64,000 bases of DNA from Pseudonocardia autotrophica (lineage in GTDB: Bacteria; Actinomycetota; Actinomycetes; Mycobacteriales; Pseudonocardiaceae), in assembly GCF_003945385.1 (NCBI RefSeq), contig NZ_AP018920.1, forward strand, positions 2,356,001-2,420,000, in the 5' to 3' direction. Each line of letters starts with the position of its first letter. The first letter of the stretch is position 1. The notes under the pieces were generated by a model that was not told the DNA's origin, ran no database searches, and was given only the letters and a program-made list of their open reading frames with translations. The position numbers and the translations under genes were made by a program. This document shows, in pieces, positions 7,551 to 15,977 of this stretch.

Positions 7551-8408
7551 TCACACCCCCGCGACGACGGGCCGGGGCCCGTAGGCGTCCGGCCTGCGGT
7601 CCCGCAGGTGGCTCATGTAGCGGCGGGCGGCGTCGACGGCCTCGTCGACGCCGATCGACGCCACGGCCAGCCCGGCCTCCGATCCGGTGGTGGCGAGCAC
7701 CTCACCACCCGGATCGACGATCTTCGCGGAGCCGACGAGACGCATGTCGCCGAAGGTACCGGCCTGGTTCGCCGACACCCACACGATCTGGTTCTCCAGC
7801 GCCCTGGCCCGGTCGTGCAGGTCGAACCGGCGCGCCCAGCGGTCCTCGGCGAGCACCGCCGCCCGGTTCGTGCGCGACGCAGGCCACGCCGACATGCACA
7901 CCACGGTCCTGGCCCCGTCCATCGCGAGCGCCCGGGCCGCCTCCGGGAACGCCTTGTCGTAGCAGATCATCATCCCGATCCGGCCGACCGGCGTGTCGAA
8001 CGCGGCGAACCGGTCGCCTGCCGCGTAAGAGGCGTTCTCGTCGAGCGGCTGGTGCACCTTGCGGTGATTGCCCAGCACCCCGTCCCCGGTGACGGCGACG
8101 CAGCTGTTGTAGGGCAGTCCGCCGGACGCGGTGTCACCGGCCTCGCAGTACCCGGCGGTCACGACCATGTCCCCGGCCAGTGCGGCGAGCCGCCGGATCT
8201 CGGGCCCGTCCGGGTCGAGCCGGGGCGGGCCGTCGGCGACCTCGCCGTGCAGCGAGGTCAGATAGCCGCCGAGCGCGGCCTCGGGCAGCGCGAGAAGCGC
8301 CACCCCCCGGGACCGGGCCTCGGCGATGGTGGTGGCGACCCGGACGAAGTCCTCCTCCAGGTCGCGCACGAAACCCTGGGCGGCGGCGGCGAACGTCGTC
8401 GCGGTCAT
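7551..8408 (-). CDS. Carbon-nitrogen hydrolase (nitrilase superfamily), intact triad
   Basis: Enzyme of 285 residues with the complete nitrilase-superfamily triad: Glu43 (ALPEAALGGY), Lys117 (GNHRKVHQ) and Cys149 (GMMICYDKAFPE). It hydrolyses nitriles or amides to acid plus ammonia. ATG 8408 overlaps the stop of the GNAT-AIR gene (ATGA). A longer upstream reading frame is only the shadow of that gene. In Nit1C clusters the nitrilase has been tied to cyanide assimilation and nitrogen-starvation growth. Here it would supply ammonia from a nitrile made or modified by the neighbouring proteins. Confidence 0.92.
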   Translation of the reverse strand: MTATTFAAAAQGFVRDLEEDFVRVATTIAEARSRGVALLALPEAALGGYLTSLHGEVADGPPRLDPDGPEIRRLAALAGDMVVTAGYCEAGDTASGGLPYNSCVAVTGDGVLGNHRKVHQPLDENASYAAGDRFAAFDTPVGRIGMMICYDKAFPEAARALAMDGARTVVCMSAWPASRTNRAAVLAEDRWARRFDLHDRARALENQIVWVSANQAGTFGDMRLVGSAKIVDPGGEVLATTGSEAGLAVASIGVDEAVDAARRYMSHLRDRRPDAYGPRPVVAGV

Positions 8409-9883
8409 CGGGCCACCCCCGCGGTACCCATCCCGGTGATCGGCCCGGGGGCCGCGTCGGTCAGGGCGCCGTCCGGCCAGCGCAGCCGGACACCCTCCCC
8501 GCCGACCAGCTCGCCGCAGACCGCCGACACGGCCGGGCCCGCCTGCGGCGCCGGGGCACCCGGATCGTCCGCGGTGAGCAGGCCGAACCCGGGGAAGCAG
8601 GTGAACCAGTCGCCGACGGTGGCGCCGTCCGGGCGCGGTACCGCGGCGACGTCGAGAACCGCACCGGTCCCGGACGCCTCGGCGAGCATGCCGAGCGTCC
8701 CGGCGATGCCGGCCATCGAGACGTCCTTGGCCGCGGCCGGGCGGTGCGCCGCGGCGGGGCCGATCGCCCCGACCATCGCCGACAGCTCGGCCCGGCGCCG
8801 GGTCGTCGTCGAGTCCCACTGGCGGCCGCCGTAGCCGGGACGCCAGCCGCCACCGAGGTCGGTGGTGAGCCGGATCCGGTGCCCGGGGCGTCCACCGCCG
8901 CCGGGTACCGGATGCGCGGTGCGGCCGAGCGCGGTCAGCGACAGCGCGGCGGGCACATCGAGCTGGGTGTGCCCGCCGAGCAGTGGGACACCGTAGGCGT
9001 CGGCGGCGGCACGCACCCCGGACAGCACCCGGTGCGCGAACGACGCGTCCCGGGCGCCGAGCGCGTCGAGCAGCCCGACCGGGGCAGCACCCATCGCGGC
9101 GAGATCGTTGACGTTGACCAGCACCCCGGCCCAGCCCGCCCACTCCGGGTCGCGCTCGACCATCGCCGGGACGATCGCGTCGCAGCAGGCGACCAGGTCG
9201 GTGCCGGGGACCGGGGCGCCGTCGTCACCGACGAAACCGGCCGGGCCGAGCGCGCCGAGCAGCGCCCCGAGCGGGGCCTTGGTCGCGGTCGCGAGTGCCC
9301 GGACCCGGGTGATCGGCCACCGCATCCGCAGATGCGCGACGCCGGCGACCTCGGTGTGCTGCACCCGTTCCCAGCCGAGCCGGGTGAACAGGGCGGCGTT
9401 GCGGGTCTGCACGTCGGCGTCGAACCGCAGTGCCCCGGCCGCCTCGGCGCGGGCGCAGGCGGCGCGGATCAGTGCGGCGCCGACCCGGACCCCGGCGCGG
9501 GTCCGCGCGCCCGGAGCGACGACCAGCCGGCTGCCGGTCCACCAGCCGATGTCCGGGCCGCCCGGGTCGGCCGGCCCGAGCCGGACGCCGCCGAGCAGCT
9601 CACCGGCGGCGTCGTGGGCGAGCAGCACCACGGCCCGCGGATCGGCGTCGTGCTCGTCGAGATCGGCGGTCGCTGAGTCCGGGAACAGCCCTTGCTCCTG
9701 GCAGAACACCGCACGGCGCAGCCGCCGGTACGCGGTGACCGGCCGGTCGTCGCCGTCGGCCGCGCGGGACTCGACGATCGTCAGGTCCGGGGGGCACGCC
9801 CGGTGTGCGGGGCGGCCGCCCAGCAGCTCGTCGGCGACCCAGCGGGAGGTGCGGGTGAGATGGCCGGGATCGATCGTGCTCAC
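8405..9883 (-). CDS. GNAT acetyltransferase fused to AIR-synthase-like domain
   Basis: Fusion of 492 residues. Residues 1-200 match the MSMEG_0567/Sll0786 nitrogen-starvation N-acetyltransferase type (GWWTGSRLVVAPGARTRAGV is the acetyl-CoA loop region). Residues 205-492 match the Sll0787 AIR-synthase-related type, with DLVACCDAIVP, GVLVNVNDLAAMGAAP and GGHTQLD resembling the PurM fold ATP-binding segments. In cyanobacteria these are two separate proteins. GTG 9883 begins 3 nt after the radical SAM gene. The exact reaction is not established. Clusters of this kind are linked to nitrile or cyanide nitrogen use. Confidence 0.9.
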   Translation of the reverse strand: MSTIDPGHLTRTSRWVADELLGGRPAHRACPPDLTIVESRAADGDDRPVTAYRRLRRAVFCQEQGLFPDSATADLDEHDADPRAVVLLAHDAAGELLGGVRLGPADPGGPDIGWWTGSRLVVAPGARTRAGVRVGAALIRAACARAEAAGALRFDADVQTRNAALFTRLGWERVQHTEVAGVAHLRMRWPITRVRALATATKAPLGALLGALGPAGFVGDDGAPVPGTDLVACCDAIVPAMVERDPEWAGWAGVLVNVNDLAAMGAAPVGLLDALGARDASFAHRVLSGVRAAADAYGVPLLGGHTQLDVPAALSLTALGRTAHPVPGGGGRPGHRIRLTTDLGGGWRPGYGGRQWDSTTTRRRAELSAMVGAIGPAAAHRPAAAKDVSMAGIAGTLGMLAEASGTGAVLDVAAVPRPDGATVGDWFTCFPGFGLLTADDPGAPAPQAGPAVSAVCGELVGGEGVRLRWPDGALTDAAPGPITGMGTAGVAR

Positions 9884-9886
9884 GGC

Positions 9887-11041
9887 TCAGCCCCCCGCTG
9901 CCGACAGTGCGCTGCACGCCCCGCAGGCCGCGCAGCCGGCGGCCTGGTCGGAGCCGCGCATCCCGGAGGCGCGCAGCTCGGCGGCGACCCGGGCGGTCAC
10001 GTCGGCGAGCAGCGCCGGATCCGGGCCGGGCACGCCGTCGTCGAACGCGAGGGTGCCGGGGATCGGGCGGTAGGGGACGACGAACGGGTAGACGCCGCGG
10101 GCGATCAATCCGGCCGCGTCCGCCACCAGTTCGTCCGGATCCTCGCCGAGTCCGACGATCAGGTAGGTCGAGACCGTGTTCGGGCCGAACACCCGCACCG
10201 CCTCGTCCCAGGCGAGCCGGTACTGCGCCAGCGGCACGGTCGCCTTGCCGGGCATCCAGCGGCGCCGGACGTCGTCGTCGAGCGACTCGACGTGGATCCC
10301 GAGCGCGTCCGCCCCGGCCTCGTGCAGGTCGGTGAGCACGGCCAGGTCGTCGGGTGCCGGCGGCTCGCACTGCACCTGTATCGGCAGCCCGGGCACCGCC
10401 GCCCGGATCGCGCGCACGCAGCGGACCAGGTGCCGGGCGCCGCGGTCGCGGCCGTTGGAGGTGCCGGTGGTGAGCACCATCTGCCGGATCCCGTCGAGCC
10501 GGACGGCGGCCTCGGCGACCTCGGCGAGCTGCTCGGGGGTCTTGACGGCGGTGGTGGCGCCGGTGCGCAGCGACTGCTCGATGGCGCAGAACCGGCACCG
10601 GTCGTTCTCGCCGTAGCGCACGCAGGTCTGGACGACGGTGGAGGCCAGCACGTCGTTGCCGTGCAGCCGGGCGATCTGCTCGTAGGAGACGCCGTCGGCG
10701 GTGCGCAGGTCGTAGAACGCGGGCCGGGCGACGGTCTCGACGGCGACGCCCATGTCGGTGACCCCGCCGCCGGCCCCGCTGCGGACCAGCCGTCCGTCGC
10801 GCAGCCGGTAGGGGGAGTCCGCCACGATCGGGACGGTGGTCTTCAGGCCGTCGACGAGCACGTGCCCGTCGGCCGACGGGCCTGCGCCACCGGGGCGGCG
10901 CAGCGGGATCGACGACCCGAGATCGGTGACGCCGGGGCGCCCGGCGGGTGCCGGATCGGGATCGATCGCGACCCCGCGGACGGCCATCTCGGCGCGGGCC
11001 TGCAGGCCGAGATCGGTGTCGTGGGACGACGGAGCGGACAT
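9887..11041 (-). CDS. MSMEG_0568-type radical SAM protein
   Basis: Protein of 384 residues with the iron-sulfur ligands Cys140, Cys149 and Cys152 (C-x8-C-x2-C, the relaxed spacing of this family rather than C-x3-C-x2-C), then a TIM-barrel-like half (VLTTGTSNGRDRG). A second set, CAACGAC at the C-terminus, may bind an auxiliary cluster. ATG 11041 is supported by GGAGG 8 nt upstream, in preference to an earlier in-frame start. Second gene of the minus-strand cluster. It probably carries out the radical step that modifies the nitrilase substrate. Substrate unknown. Confidence 0.92.
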   Translation of the reverse strand: MSAPSSHDTDLGLQARAEMAVRGVAIDPDPAPAGRPGVTDLGSSIPLRRPGGAGPSADGHVLVDGLKTTVPIVADSPYRLRDGRLVRSGAGGGVTDMGVAVETVARPAFYDLRTADGVSYEQIARLHGNDVLASTVVQTCVRYGENDRCRFCAIEQSLRTGATTAVKTPEQLAEVAEAAVRLDGIRQMVLTTGTSNGRDRGARHLVRCVRAIRAAVPGLPIQVQCEPPAPDDLAVLTDLHEAGADALGIHVESLDDDVRRRWMPGKATVPLAQYRLAWDEAVRVFGPNTVSTYLIVGLGEDPDELVADAAGLIARGVYPFVVPYRPIPGTLAFDDGVPGPDPALLADVTARVAAELRASGMRGSDQAAGCAACGACSALSAAGG

Positions 11042-11120
11042 GCGGCGGACCTCCAGGGGCGGGCGGTGAGCGCTCGGGAGCGGTTGCCGCGGCCGGTGCC
11101 GCGGCAACCGCCCGCGAGGA

Positions 11121-11639
11121 TCAGAGCTGGTAGGTCGAGTTGATGATCGCGCCCTTGCGGGCGTAGTGGATGAGCGCGTCCTGGACGTCGAGCGGGTGGG
11201 TCGGGATCACGCCCTCGATGAGGTCCTCCTCGCGGGCGCCGTGCAGCGAGAGCCCGAAACGGCAGCAGTAGACCTTTCCGCCTTCGGCGAGGAACGTCTT
11301 CAGCTGGTCGTTGATGTTGTGCTCGCCGGGGAACGCGGACGTCCCGGTGGTCGGGAACCCACGGGTGGCCAGACAGTTCAGCGAACCCGGTCCGTAGAAG
11401 TACATCGCGGACTCGAAACCCTTGCGCAGTGCGCGGGTCGCCTGCAGCACGGCCACGAAGCTCACCGACGACTCGTGCGCGATGCCGTGCACCAGGGTGA
11501 AGTAGGTCTCGCCGTCCTCGGCCTGCAGGTCGGGGAAGACCTTGGTGCCGCCGTAGATGCTGGAACCCTCGGGCAGCGAGGGGTGCGGGATCTCCTCGAG
11601 GCTCTTCTTCTCGACGTCGGACAGCTCGGCACTGGTCAT
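11121..11639 (-). CDS. MSMEG_0572/Sll0783-family nitrogen-starvation protein
   Basis: Protein of 172 residues that opens the cluster, with GAGGAG 8 nt before its ATG. Recognisable family features are FTLVHGIAHESSVSFVA, MYFYGPGSLNC and GGKVYCCRFGL, the last holding a vicinal Cys pair. Sll0783 is strongly induced by nitrogen starvation in Synechocystis. Its biochemical role is unknown (DsrE-like fold plausible). The 79-nt gap to the radical SAM gene carries a GC-rich inverted repeat (GCGGTTGCCGCGGC near 11079) that could attenuate downstream expression. Confidence 0.9.
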   Translation of the reverse strand: MTSAELSDVEKKSLEEIPHPSLPEGSSIYGGTKVFPDLQAEDGETYFTLVHGIAHESSVSFVAVLQATRALRKGFESAMYFYGPGSLNCLATRGFPTTGTSAFPGEHNINDQLKTFLAEGGKVYCCRFGLSLHGAREEDLIEGVIPTHPLDVQDALIHYARKGAIINSTYQL

Positions 11640-11740
11640 GTTCTCGGCTCCTCGATGATGTGACGGGGATCGGCGTATGGTTCGCGGGAATGCCGGGAGT
11701 AGGGAGATCCGGCAGCGACAACGACACCAGTGCGACGTTT

Positions 11741-11859
11741 CCGAAATGTTGTCGGCGGACTACGTCGACGATTCCGGATCAGCGTTGTGTGACGGCCTCG
11801 TTGCGTAACACGGGGAAATGTTTCGGTAGTCCGGTCGACACGATTCCGCAATGTCTCGG
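11741..11859. promoter_or_regulatory. Divergent control region with three related operator-like motifs
   Basis: The 273-bp gap between the two arms of the nitrilase-associated cluster is less GC-rich than its surroundings. It holds three direct copies of a 14-15-nt motif: CCGAAATGTTGTCGG (11741-11755), GGGAAATGTTTCGG (11813-11826) and CCGCAATGTCTCGG (11846-11859). The last two are 33 bp apart. They could be sites for a nitrogen regulator. A GTAAC followed by GAAAT at 11805-11819 is reminiscent of, but not a good fit to, a GlnR box. Confidence 0.4.
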
Positions 11860-11912
11860 GTCGACCGTGGTGTCGCTGCAGGCGAGTGCGACGACGTGAG
11901 CGAGGGGTGCCG

Positions 11913-13247
11913 ATGACCGCGGTGGTGCACAGGGACGCGCGGCCGGTGCCGCCGTCCGATCTGGACGGTGAGCACCGGCCGGTGATCGTCGTCGGTGGCG
12001 GTCAGGCGGGGCTGGCGATGAGCCGCTGCCTCGACGTCCGCGGCATCGACCATCTGGTGCTGGAGCGCGACGTGGTCGCCTCGTCGTGGAAGCGGCACCG
12101 CTGGGACACGTTCTGCCTGGTCACCCCGAACTGGCAGTGCGACCTGCCGGACTTCCCGTATGCCGGGGACGACCCGCACGGGTTCATGGTGCGCGAGGAG
12201 ATCGTCTCCTACCTGGAGGCCTACCGGGCCTTCGTCGATCCGCCGCTGCGCGAGGGCGTCTCGGTCACCCGGCTGACCCGCGACGAGCGCGGCACGTTCA
12301 CGCTGGAGACCAGCGCCGGGACCTGCACCGCGGACCAGGTCGTCGTCGCCACCGGCGGCTATCACACCCCGGTCACCCCGCCGCTGACCGAGCCGCTGCC
12401 GCCGGGGATCACCCAGGTGCAGTCACAGGACTACCGCAGCGGAGCCGGGCTGCCGCCGGGTGAGGTGCTCGTCGTCGGATCCGGGCAGTCCGGGGCGCAG
12501 ATCGCCGAGGACCTGCACCTGGAGGGCAGGCGGGTGCACCTGGCGGTCGGGAACGCGCCGCGGGTGGCGCGTTTCCACCGGGGCCGGGACGTGACCGACT
12601 GGCTCGACGAGATGGGCTACTACCGGATGCCGGTCACCGAGCATCCGCGCCGGGAGGCCGTGCGCGCCCAGGCGAACCACTACGTCACCGGCCGGGACGG
12701 CGGCCGCGACATCGACCTGCGCCGGTTCGCCGCCGAGGGGATGCGGCTCTACGGGCCGCTCGCCGACCACGCCGCCGGCACGATGCACTTCCGGCCGGGC
12801 CTGAAGGCCGCTCTGGACCACGCCGACCAGGTCAGCGAGTCCATCAAGGACACGATCGACGCGCACATCGAGCGCCAGGGGATCGAGGCGCCGCCGGGGG
12901 AGCGTTACGCCCCGGTCTGGCAGCCCGGACCCGAGACCGTCGAGCTCGAGCTGGACGGCAGCGGGATCACCTCGGTGGTGTGGTGCATCGGGTTCCGGCA
13001 GGACTTCGGCTGGATCGACGTGCCGGTCTTCACCGGCCGCGGGACGCCCGTGCACACCCGGGGCTCCACCTCGGTGCCCGGCCTGTTCTTCCTCGGCCTG
13101 CCGTGGCAGTGGACGTGGGGCTCGGGCCGGTTCTCCGGGGTCGGGCAGGACGCCGGGTACCTCGCCGAGCGGATCCGCTCGCAGCGCGGGCTGGTCACCA
13201 CCGGCGGCCGCGGCGACGTCTGCAACGTGCTGGCGCTGGGGTCCTGA
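11913..13247 (+). CDS. MSMEG_0569-type flavin-dependent oxidoreductase
   Basis: Flavoprotein monooxygenase-like protein of 444 residues. FAD-binding GGGQAGLAMS sits near residues 31-40, followed by SSWKRHRWDTF, which is typical of flavin monooxygenases. A second dinucleotide site, VVGSGQSGAQIAE, lies near residue 193 and should bind NADPH. ATG 11913 has GAGGGG upstream. It is divergent from the rest of the cluster across a shared regulatory region. In Nit1C clusters the equivalent gene (nitH) is co-located with the nitrilase. The small MSMEG_0570-type partner was not found anywhere in this window. Confidence 0.92.
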   Translation: MTAVVHRDARPVPPSDLDGEHRPVIVVGGGQAGLAMSRCLDVRGIDHLVLERDVVASSWKRHRWDTFCLVTPNWQCDLPDFPYAGDDPHGFMVREEIVSYLEAYRAFVDPPLREGVSVTRLTRDERGTFTLETSAGTCTADQVVVATGGYHTPVTPPLTEPLPPGITQVQSQDYRSGAGLPPGEVLVVGSGQSGAQIAEDLHLEGRRVHLAVGNAPRVARFHRGRDVTDWLDEMGYYRMPVTEHPRREAVRAQANHYVTGRDGGRDIDLRRFAAEGMRLYGPLADHAAGTMHFRPGLKAALDHADQVSESIKDTIDAHIERQGIEAPPGERYAPVWQPGPETVELELDGSGITSVVWCIGFRQDFGWIDVPVFTGRGTPVHTRGSTSVPGLFFLGLPWQWTWGSGRFSGVGQDAGYLAERIRSQRGLVTTGGRGDVCNVLALGS

Positions 13248-13411
13248 GTGGATCCGGCCGGGCGCGCCTCCGGTTGCCCGGACAAGATCCGATAGCCGGT
13301 AGGACGCGTGGTGGCAAAGGGTCACCCCCGACCGGGCGAGCGAATCACCCCTGCGGAGTCACCGCCGGGTAACCGTTTGCTTTCCGCGCCGCCGGAGCGG
13401 CCGGGAGCGGC

Positions 13412-13417
13412 TAACGT
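13412..13417 (+). promoter_or_regulatory. Leaderless -10 element (TAACGT)
   Basis: TAACGT ends 7 nt before ATG 13425, matching the window's leaderless pattern, and decides the start of the next gene. Confidence 0.5.
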
Positions 13418-13424
13418 GCAGGCC

Positions 13425-14018
13425 ATGGGTGGAACCGGGTCGCTGGTCCTGAGGACCGCGGCCTGGTGTGCGGGCGTACTGCTGGCCGGTGCCGGACTGC
13501 TCACCGCGCTCGTGGTGGGGGTCGGTGCGCTCGTCGGCCCGGGGGAGGCGCACTCCGACGACCGCCCGGACACCGCGCTGCAGGAGTTCACCCGGCTCGC
13601 CGCCGATGATCCCGGTGCCGCGCTGCGGGCCTGCACCCCGGCGCGGGGCACCGACTTCGACGCCCTCGCCGGCACGCTGCCCGCCGGGGCGGTCGTGGCG
13701 GAGCAGCGTTTCGCCGTCGTCGACGGGGAGCTGCTGTTCCTGTCGGCACCGGTCGCCGGCGACGAGCTGGCCGAGCGCGACGGTGACCGGGCGGTCTGGG
13801 TGTACGGCCGGCACGGTTTCGCTGCCGTCACCGACGACGCCCGCGCCCTCTCCCCGGACCTGTCGGGGCCCGCGCTCTACGGGGTGGACACCGAGACGTC
13901 CGGCGTGGTCCGGGTCGCGACCTGTGTCGAGGCCGCGCTGCGGGCGTCGGAGAGCGGCGTGGCGGCGGAGCAGGGGCCCGCCGTCCCGGCCGGGGTCGCC
14001 GGCGGGGCCGGTCGCTGA
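13425..14018 (+). CDS. Membrane-anchored exported protein, unknown function
   Basis: Protein of 197 residues. An N-terminal hydrophobic segment (about 13-33) serves as a signal anchor and leaves an extracytoplasmic domain with a few cysteines (near residues 68 and 166) that could form a disulfide. No catalytic motif is visible. ATG 13425 is chosen because of the leaderless TAACGT element. A longer in-frame extension has no ribosome site. It is convergent with the thioesterase gene, 7 nt apart. I do not recognise the family. Confidence 0.72.
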   Translation: MGGTGSLVLRTAAWCAGVLLAGAGLLTALVVGVGALVGPGEAHSDDRPDTALQEFTRLAADDPGAALRACTPARGTDFDALAGTLPAGAVVAEQRFAVVDGELLFLSAPVAGDELAERDGDRAVWVYGRHGFAAVTDDARALSPDLSGPALYGVDTETSGVVRVATCVEAALRASESGVAAEQGPAVPAGVAGGAGR

Positions 14019-14025
14019 GCCGGGA

Positions 14026-14553
14026 TCAGGGTCCGGGCAGGATCATGCAGCTCGACGTGGCCTCGCCCAGCAGTTTTCCGCCGGCGTCGGTCAGCTCGGC
14101 CCGGGCGAGCGCGGTCCGCCGCCCGGCGTGCACGACGTGCCCGGTGCAGGTCACCGTGCCGGTGTCGACGGTGATCCGGCGCAGGAAGCGCACCGACAGG
14201 TCGAGGCTGGTGTAGCCGGTCCCGGCGGGCAGCGTGGAGTGCACCGCGCAGCCGCACGCCGAGTCGAGCAGGGTGGCGTAGACGCCGCCGTGCACCGAGC
14301 CGATCGGGTTGTACTGGTGCTCGGCGGGCTCGAACTCGAAGACCACCCGTCCCGGTTCCGCGGACACCGGGCGGAAGCCGACGAGGCTGCCGATCGGAGC
14401 ACCGGGCAGTCGGCCGTCGGCGATGCGGCGCAGGAACTCCAGGCCGTCGAGCTCGGTGGCGGCCGCGGCCAGCGCCGCCGGGTCGGACCACTCGTGCTCG
14501 CGCCGGCGGGTGCTCCCGGTGGTGTCGGTGCCGTCGGTGGTGTGCGCCGTCAT
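14026..14553 (-). CDS. PaaI-type hotdog thioesterase
   Basis: Acyl-CoA thioesterase of 175 residues. The hotdog-fold signature YNPIGSVHGGVYATLLDSA (about residues 84-102) supplies the HGG loop and the catalytic Asp of the PaaI/HGG family. The first 35 residues are polar and probably disordered. Its ATG overlaps the stop of the HxlR regulator (ATGA), so the two form an operon in which the regulator likely controls the thioesterase. Aromatic or medium-chain acyl-CoA substrates are plausible. Confidence 0.88.
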   Translation of the reverse strand: MTAHTTDGTDTTGSTRRREHEWSDPAALAAAATELDGLEFLRRIADGRLPGAPIGSLVGFRPVSAEPGRVVFEFEPAEHQYNPIGSVHGGVYATLLDSACGCAVHSTLPAGTGYTSLDLSVRFLRRITVDTGTVTCTGHVVHAGRRTALARAELTDAGGKLLGEATSSCMILPGP

Positions 14554-15044
14554 CGTTCCTCCAGATCGGGTGCGGGTGATCCCGGCGCGGCGCCGGGGCC
14601 CGGTTCGAGCAGCACGCGGTCGCCGGCACCGAGCCGGTGACCCTCGGCGCAGACGCCGACCAGCCGTACCGGTGCGCCGCAGCCCGCGTGCCGGCGCACC
14701 ACGGGCGGGCCCTCCGGGCCGGCCAGGTGCCGGTCGCCGAAGTCCATCATCGCCGCGAGGACGACGCCGAGATCCCGGCCGCGTCGGGTCAGGTGGTACT
14801 CCGGGCGGGTCCGTGACCCGGGCTCGCGGTAACCGGCCCGTTCGACGATCCCCGACTCGACCAGGGCGGACAGCCGGCGGCTGAGCACCGTGCGGGCGAC
14901 GCCGAGGCTCCGGGCCAGCTCGTCGAACCGGTGGATGCCGCGCCCCACGTCCCGCACGATCAGCACCGCCCACGGGTCGGACAGCAGTGCCATCGTGCGC
15001 GCCACCGAGCAGGCCTGGCCCGCGGCGGTCCGCTGCGCATCCAT
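14550..15044 (-). CDS. HxlR-family winged-helix regulator
   Basis: Regulator of 164 residues. N-terminal Cys12 (GQACSVARTMALLSDPWAVL) followed by the winged helix (RFDELARSLGVARTVLSRRL and the wing PEYHLTRRGRDL) defines the HxlR/MarR-like family. The last 60 residues add Cys/His pairs (HAGCGAP, VCAEGH) that resemble a small zinc ribbon. AGGAG lies 6 nt before ATG 15044. An imperfect palindrome just upstream, GTAGCTGATCGATAC (15057-15071 on the opposite strand), is a possible autoregulatory operator. Confidence 0.9.
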   Translation of the reverse strand: MDAQRTAAGQACSVARTMALLSDPWAVLIVRDVGRGIHRFDELARSLGVARTVLSRRLSALVESGIVERAGYREPGSRTRPEYHLTRRGRDLGVVLAAMMDFGDRHLAGPEGPPVVRRHAGCGAPVRLVGVCAEGHRLGAGDRVLLEPGPGAAPGSPAPDLEER

Positions 15045-15212
15045 TCCGGCTCCTGGGTATCGATCAGCTACTCAGGTGGACGATAACCCGCGACGGGCCC
15101 GGCCGGCGACCGGGACTGCCACGGACACCGGATCGGGATCCGATGATTGGACCGGCGCGCAACGGGAAGCCGGGGAGGGAACACACATCGACCCGCCGAG
15201 GAGGACCCCACG

Positions 15213-15791
15213 GTGACGAACGAACTCGAGGGCCGGACGGTCGCGATCCTGGCCACCGACGGCGTGGAGCTGGTCGAGCTCGTCCAGCCTCGCGACGAGC
15301 TGCGCCGGGCCGGAGCCCGGGTGGACCTCGTCTCGCTGTCCACCGACCCGATCCGGTCGATGAACGCCGACATCAACCCGGCCGAGCTGGTCGAGGTGGA
15401 TCGGGCCGTCGCGGACACCTCCGCCGACGACTACGACGCGCTGGTACTGCCCGGCGGCACGGTCAATCCGGACAACCTGCGCGCCGATCCGGCTGCGGTC
15501 GCGTTCGTGCAGGCCTTCTTCGCCGCGGGCAAGCCGGTCGGCGCGATCTGCCACGGTCCGTGGACGCTGGTCGAGGCCGACGTCGTCCGTGGTCGGACCC
15601 TGACCTCGTACCCCAGCATCCGCACCGACCTGCGCAACGCCGGTGCCACCGTCGTCGACGAGCAGGTGGTCTGCGACGAGGGCCTGGTCACCAGCCGCAA
15701 CCCGGACGACCTCGACGCGTTCTGCGCGAAGCTGATCGAGGAGTTCGCGGAGGGACGCCACCCGGTGCACCCGGCCGGCGCGACCGCCTGA
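15213..15791 (+). CDS. DJ-1/PfpI-family protein
   Basis: Protein of 192 residues of the class I glutamine amidotransferase-like DJ-1/PfpI group. The nucleophile-elbow cysteine is in GAICHGPW (near residue 113), with the acidic partner in VELVELVQPRDEL. C-terminal GRTLTSYPSIRTDLRNAG matches the PfpI/YhbO stress subfamily (deglycase, protease or chaperone roles have been proposed). GTG 15213 has GAGGAGG 8 nt upstream. Single gene; a hairpin follows. Confidence 0.92.
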   Translation: MTNELEGRTVAILATDGVELVELVQPRDELRRAGARVDLVSLSTDPIRSMNADINPAELVEVDRAVADTSADDYDALVLPGGTVNPDNLRADPAAVAFVQAFFAAGKPVGAICHGPWTLVEADVVRGRTLTSYPSIRTDLRNAGATVVDEQVVCDEGLVTSRNPDDLDAFCAKLIEEFAEGRHPVHPAGATA

Positions 15792-15840
15792 GCTCCGCGG
15801 CCGCACACCGCGCGCCGCTGCGCCGCTCACCCCTTCGCTG

Positions 15841-15872
15841 CGCCGCACACCTGTTGCACGGGGTGTGTGGCG
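15841..15872. terminator. Bidirectional hairpin between DJ-1/PfpI and sigma factor genes
   Basis: CGCCGCACACC (15841-15851) pairs with GGTGTGTGGCG (15862-15872), 10 of 11 Watson-Crick plus one G-U, loop 10 nt. There is no T-run, as is usual in such genomes. Next to it, TCGGGCGAGCTGCGCGG is directly repeated (near 15918-15955). Confidence 0.55.
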
Positions 15873-15977
15873 TGGTGAACGGGTGTGCGGACCACGTGGA
15901 TCGAGCGGGTGCGTGGATCGGGCGAGCTGCGCGGGTCGGGCGAGCTGCGCGGATCGCCCGGAGCGGGCGGCCGGGGC

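Noticed and set aside
11800..11825. GlnR box in the Nit1C intergenic region
   Set aside because: GTAAC and GAAAT are present but with a 5-nt rather than 6-nt spacer and an imperfect second half; recorded only as a weak possibility.
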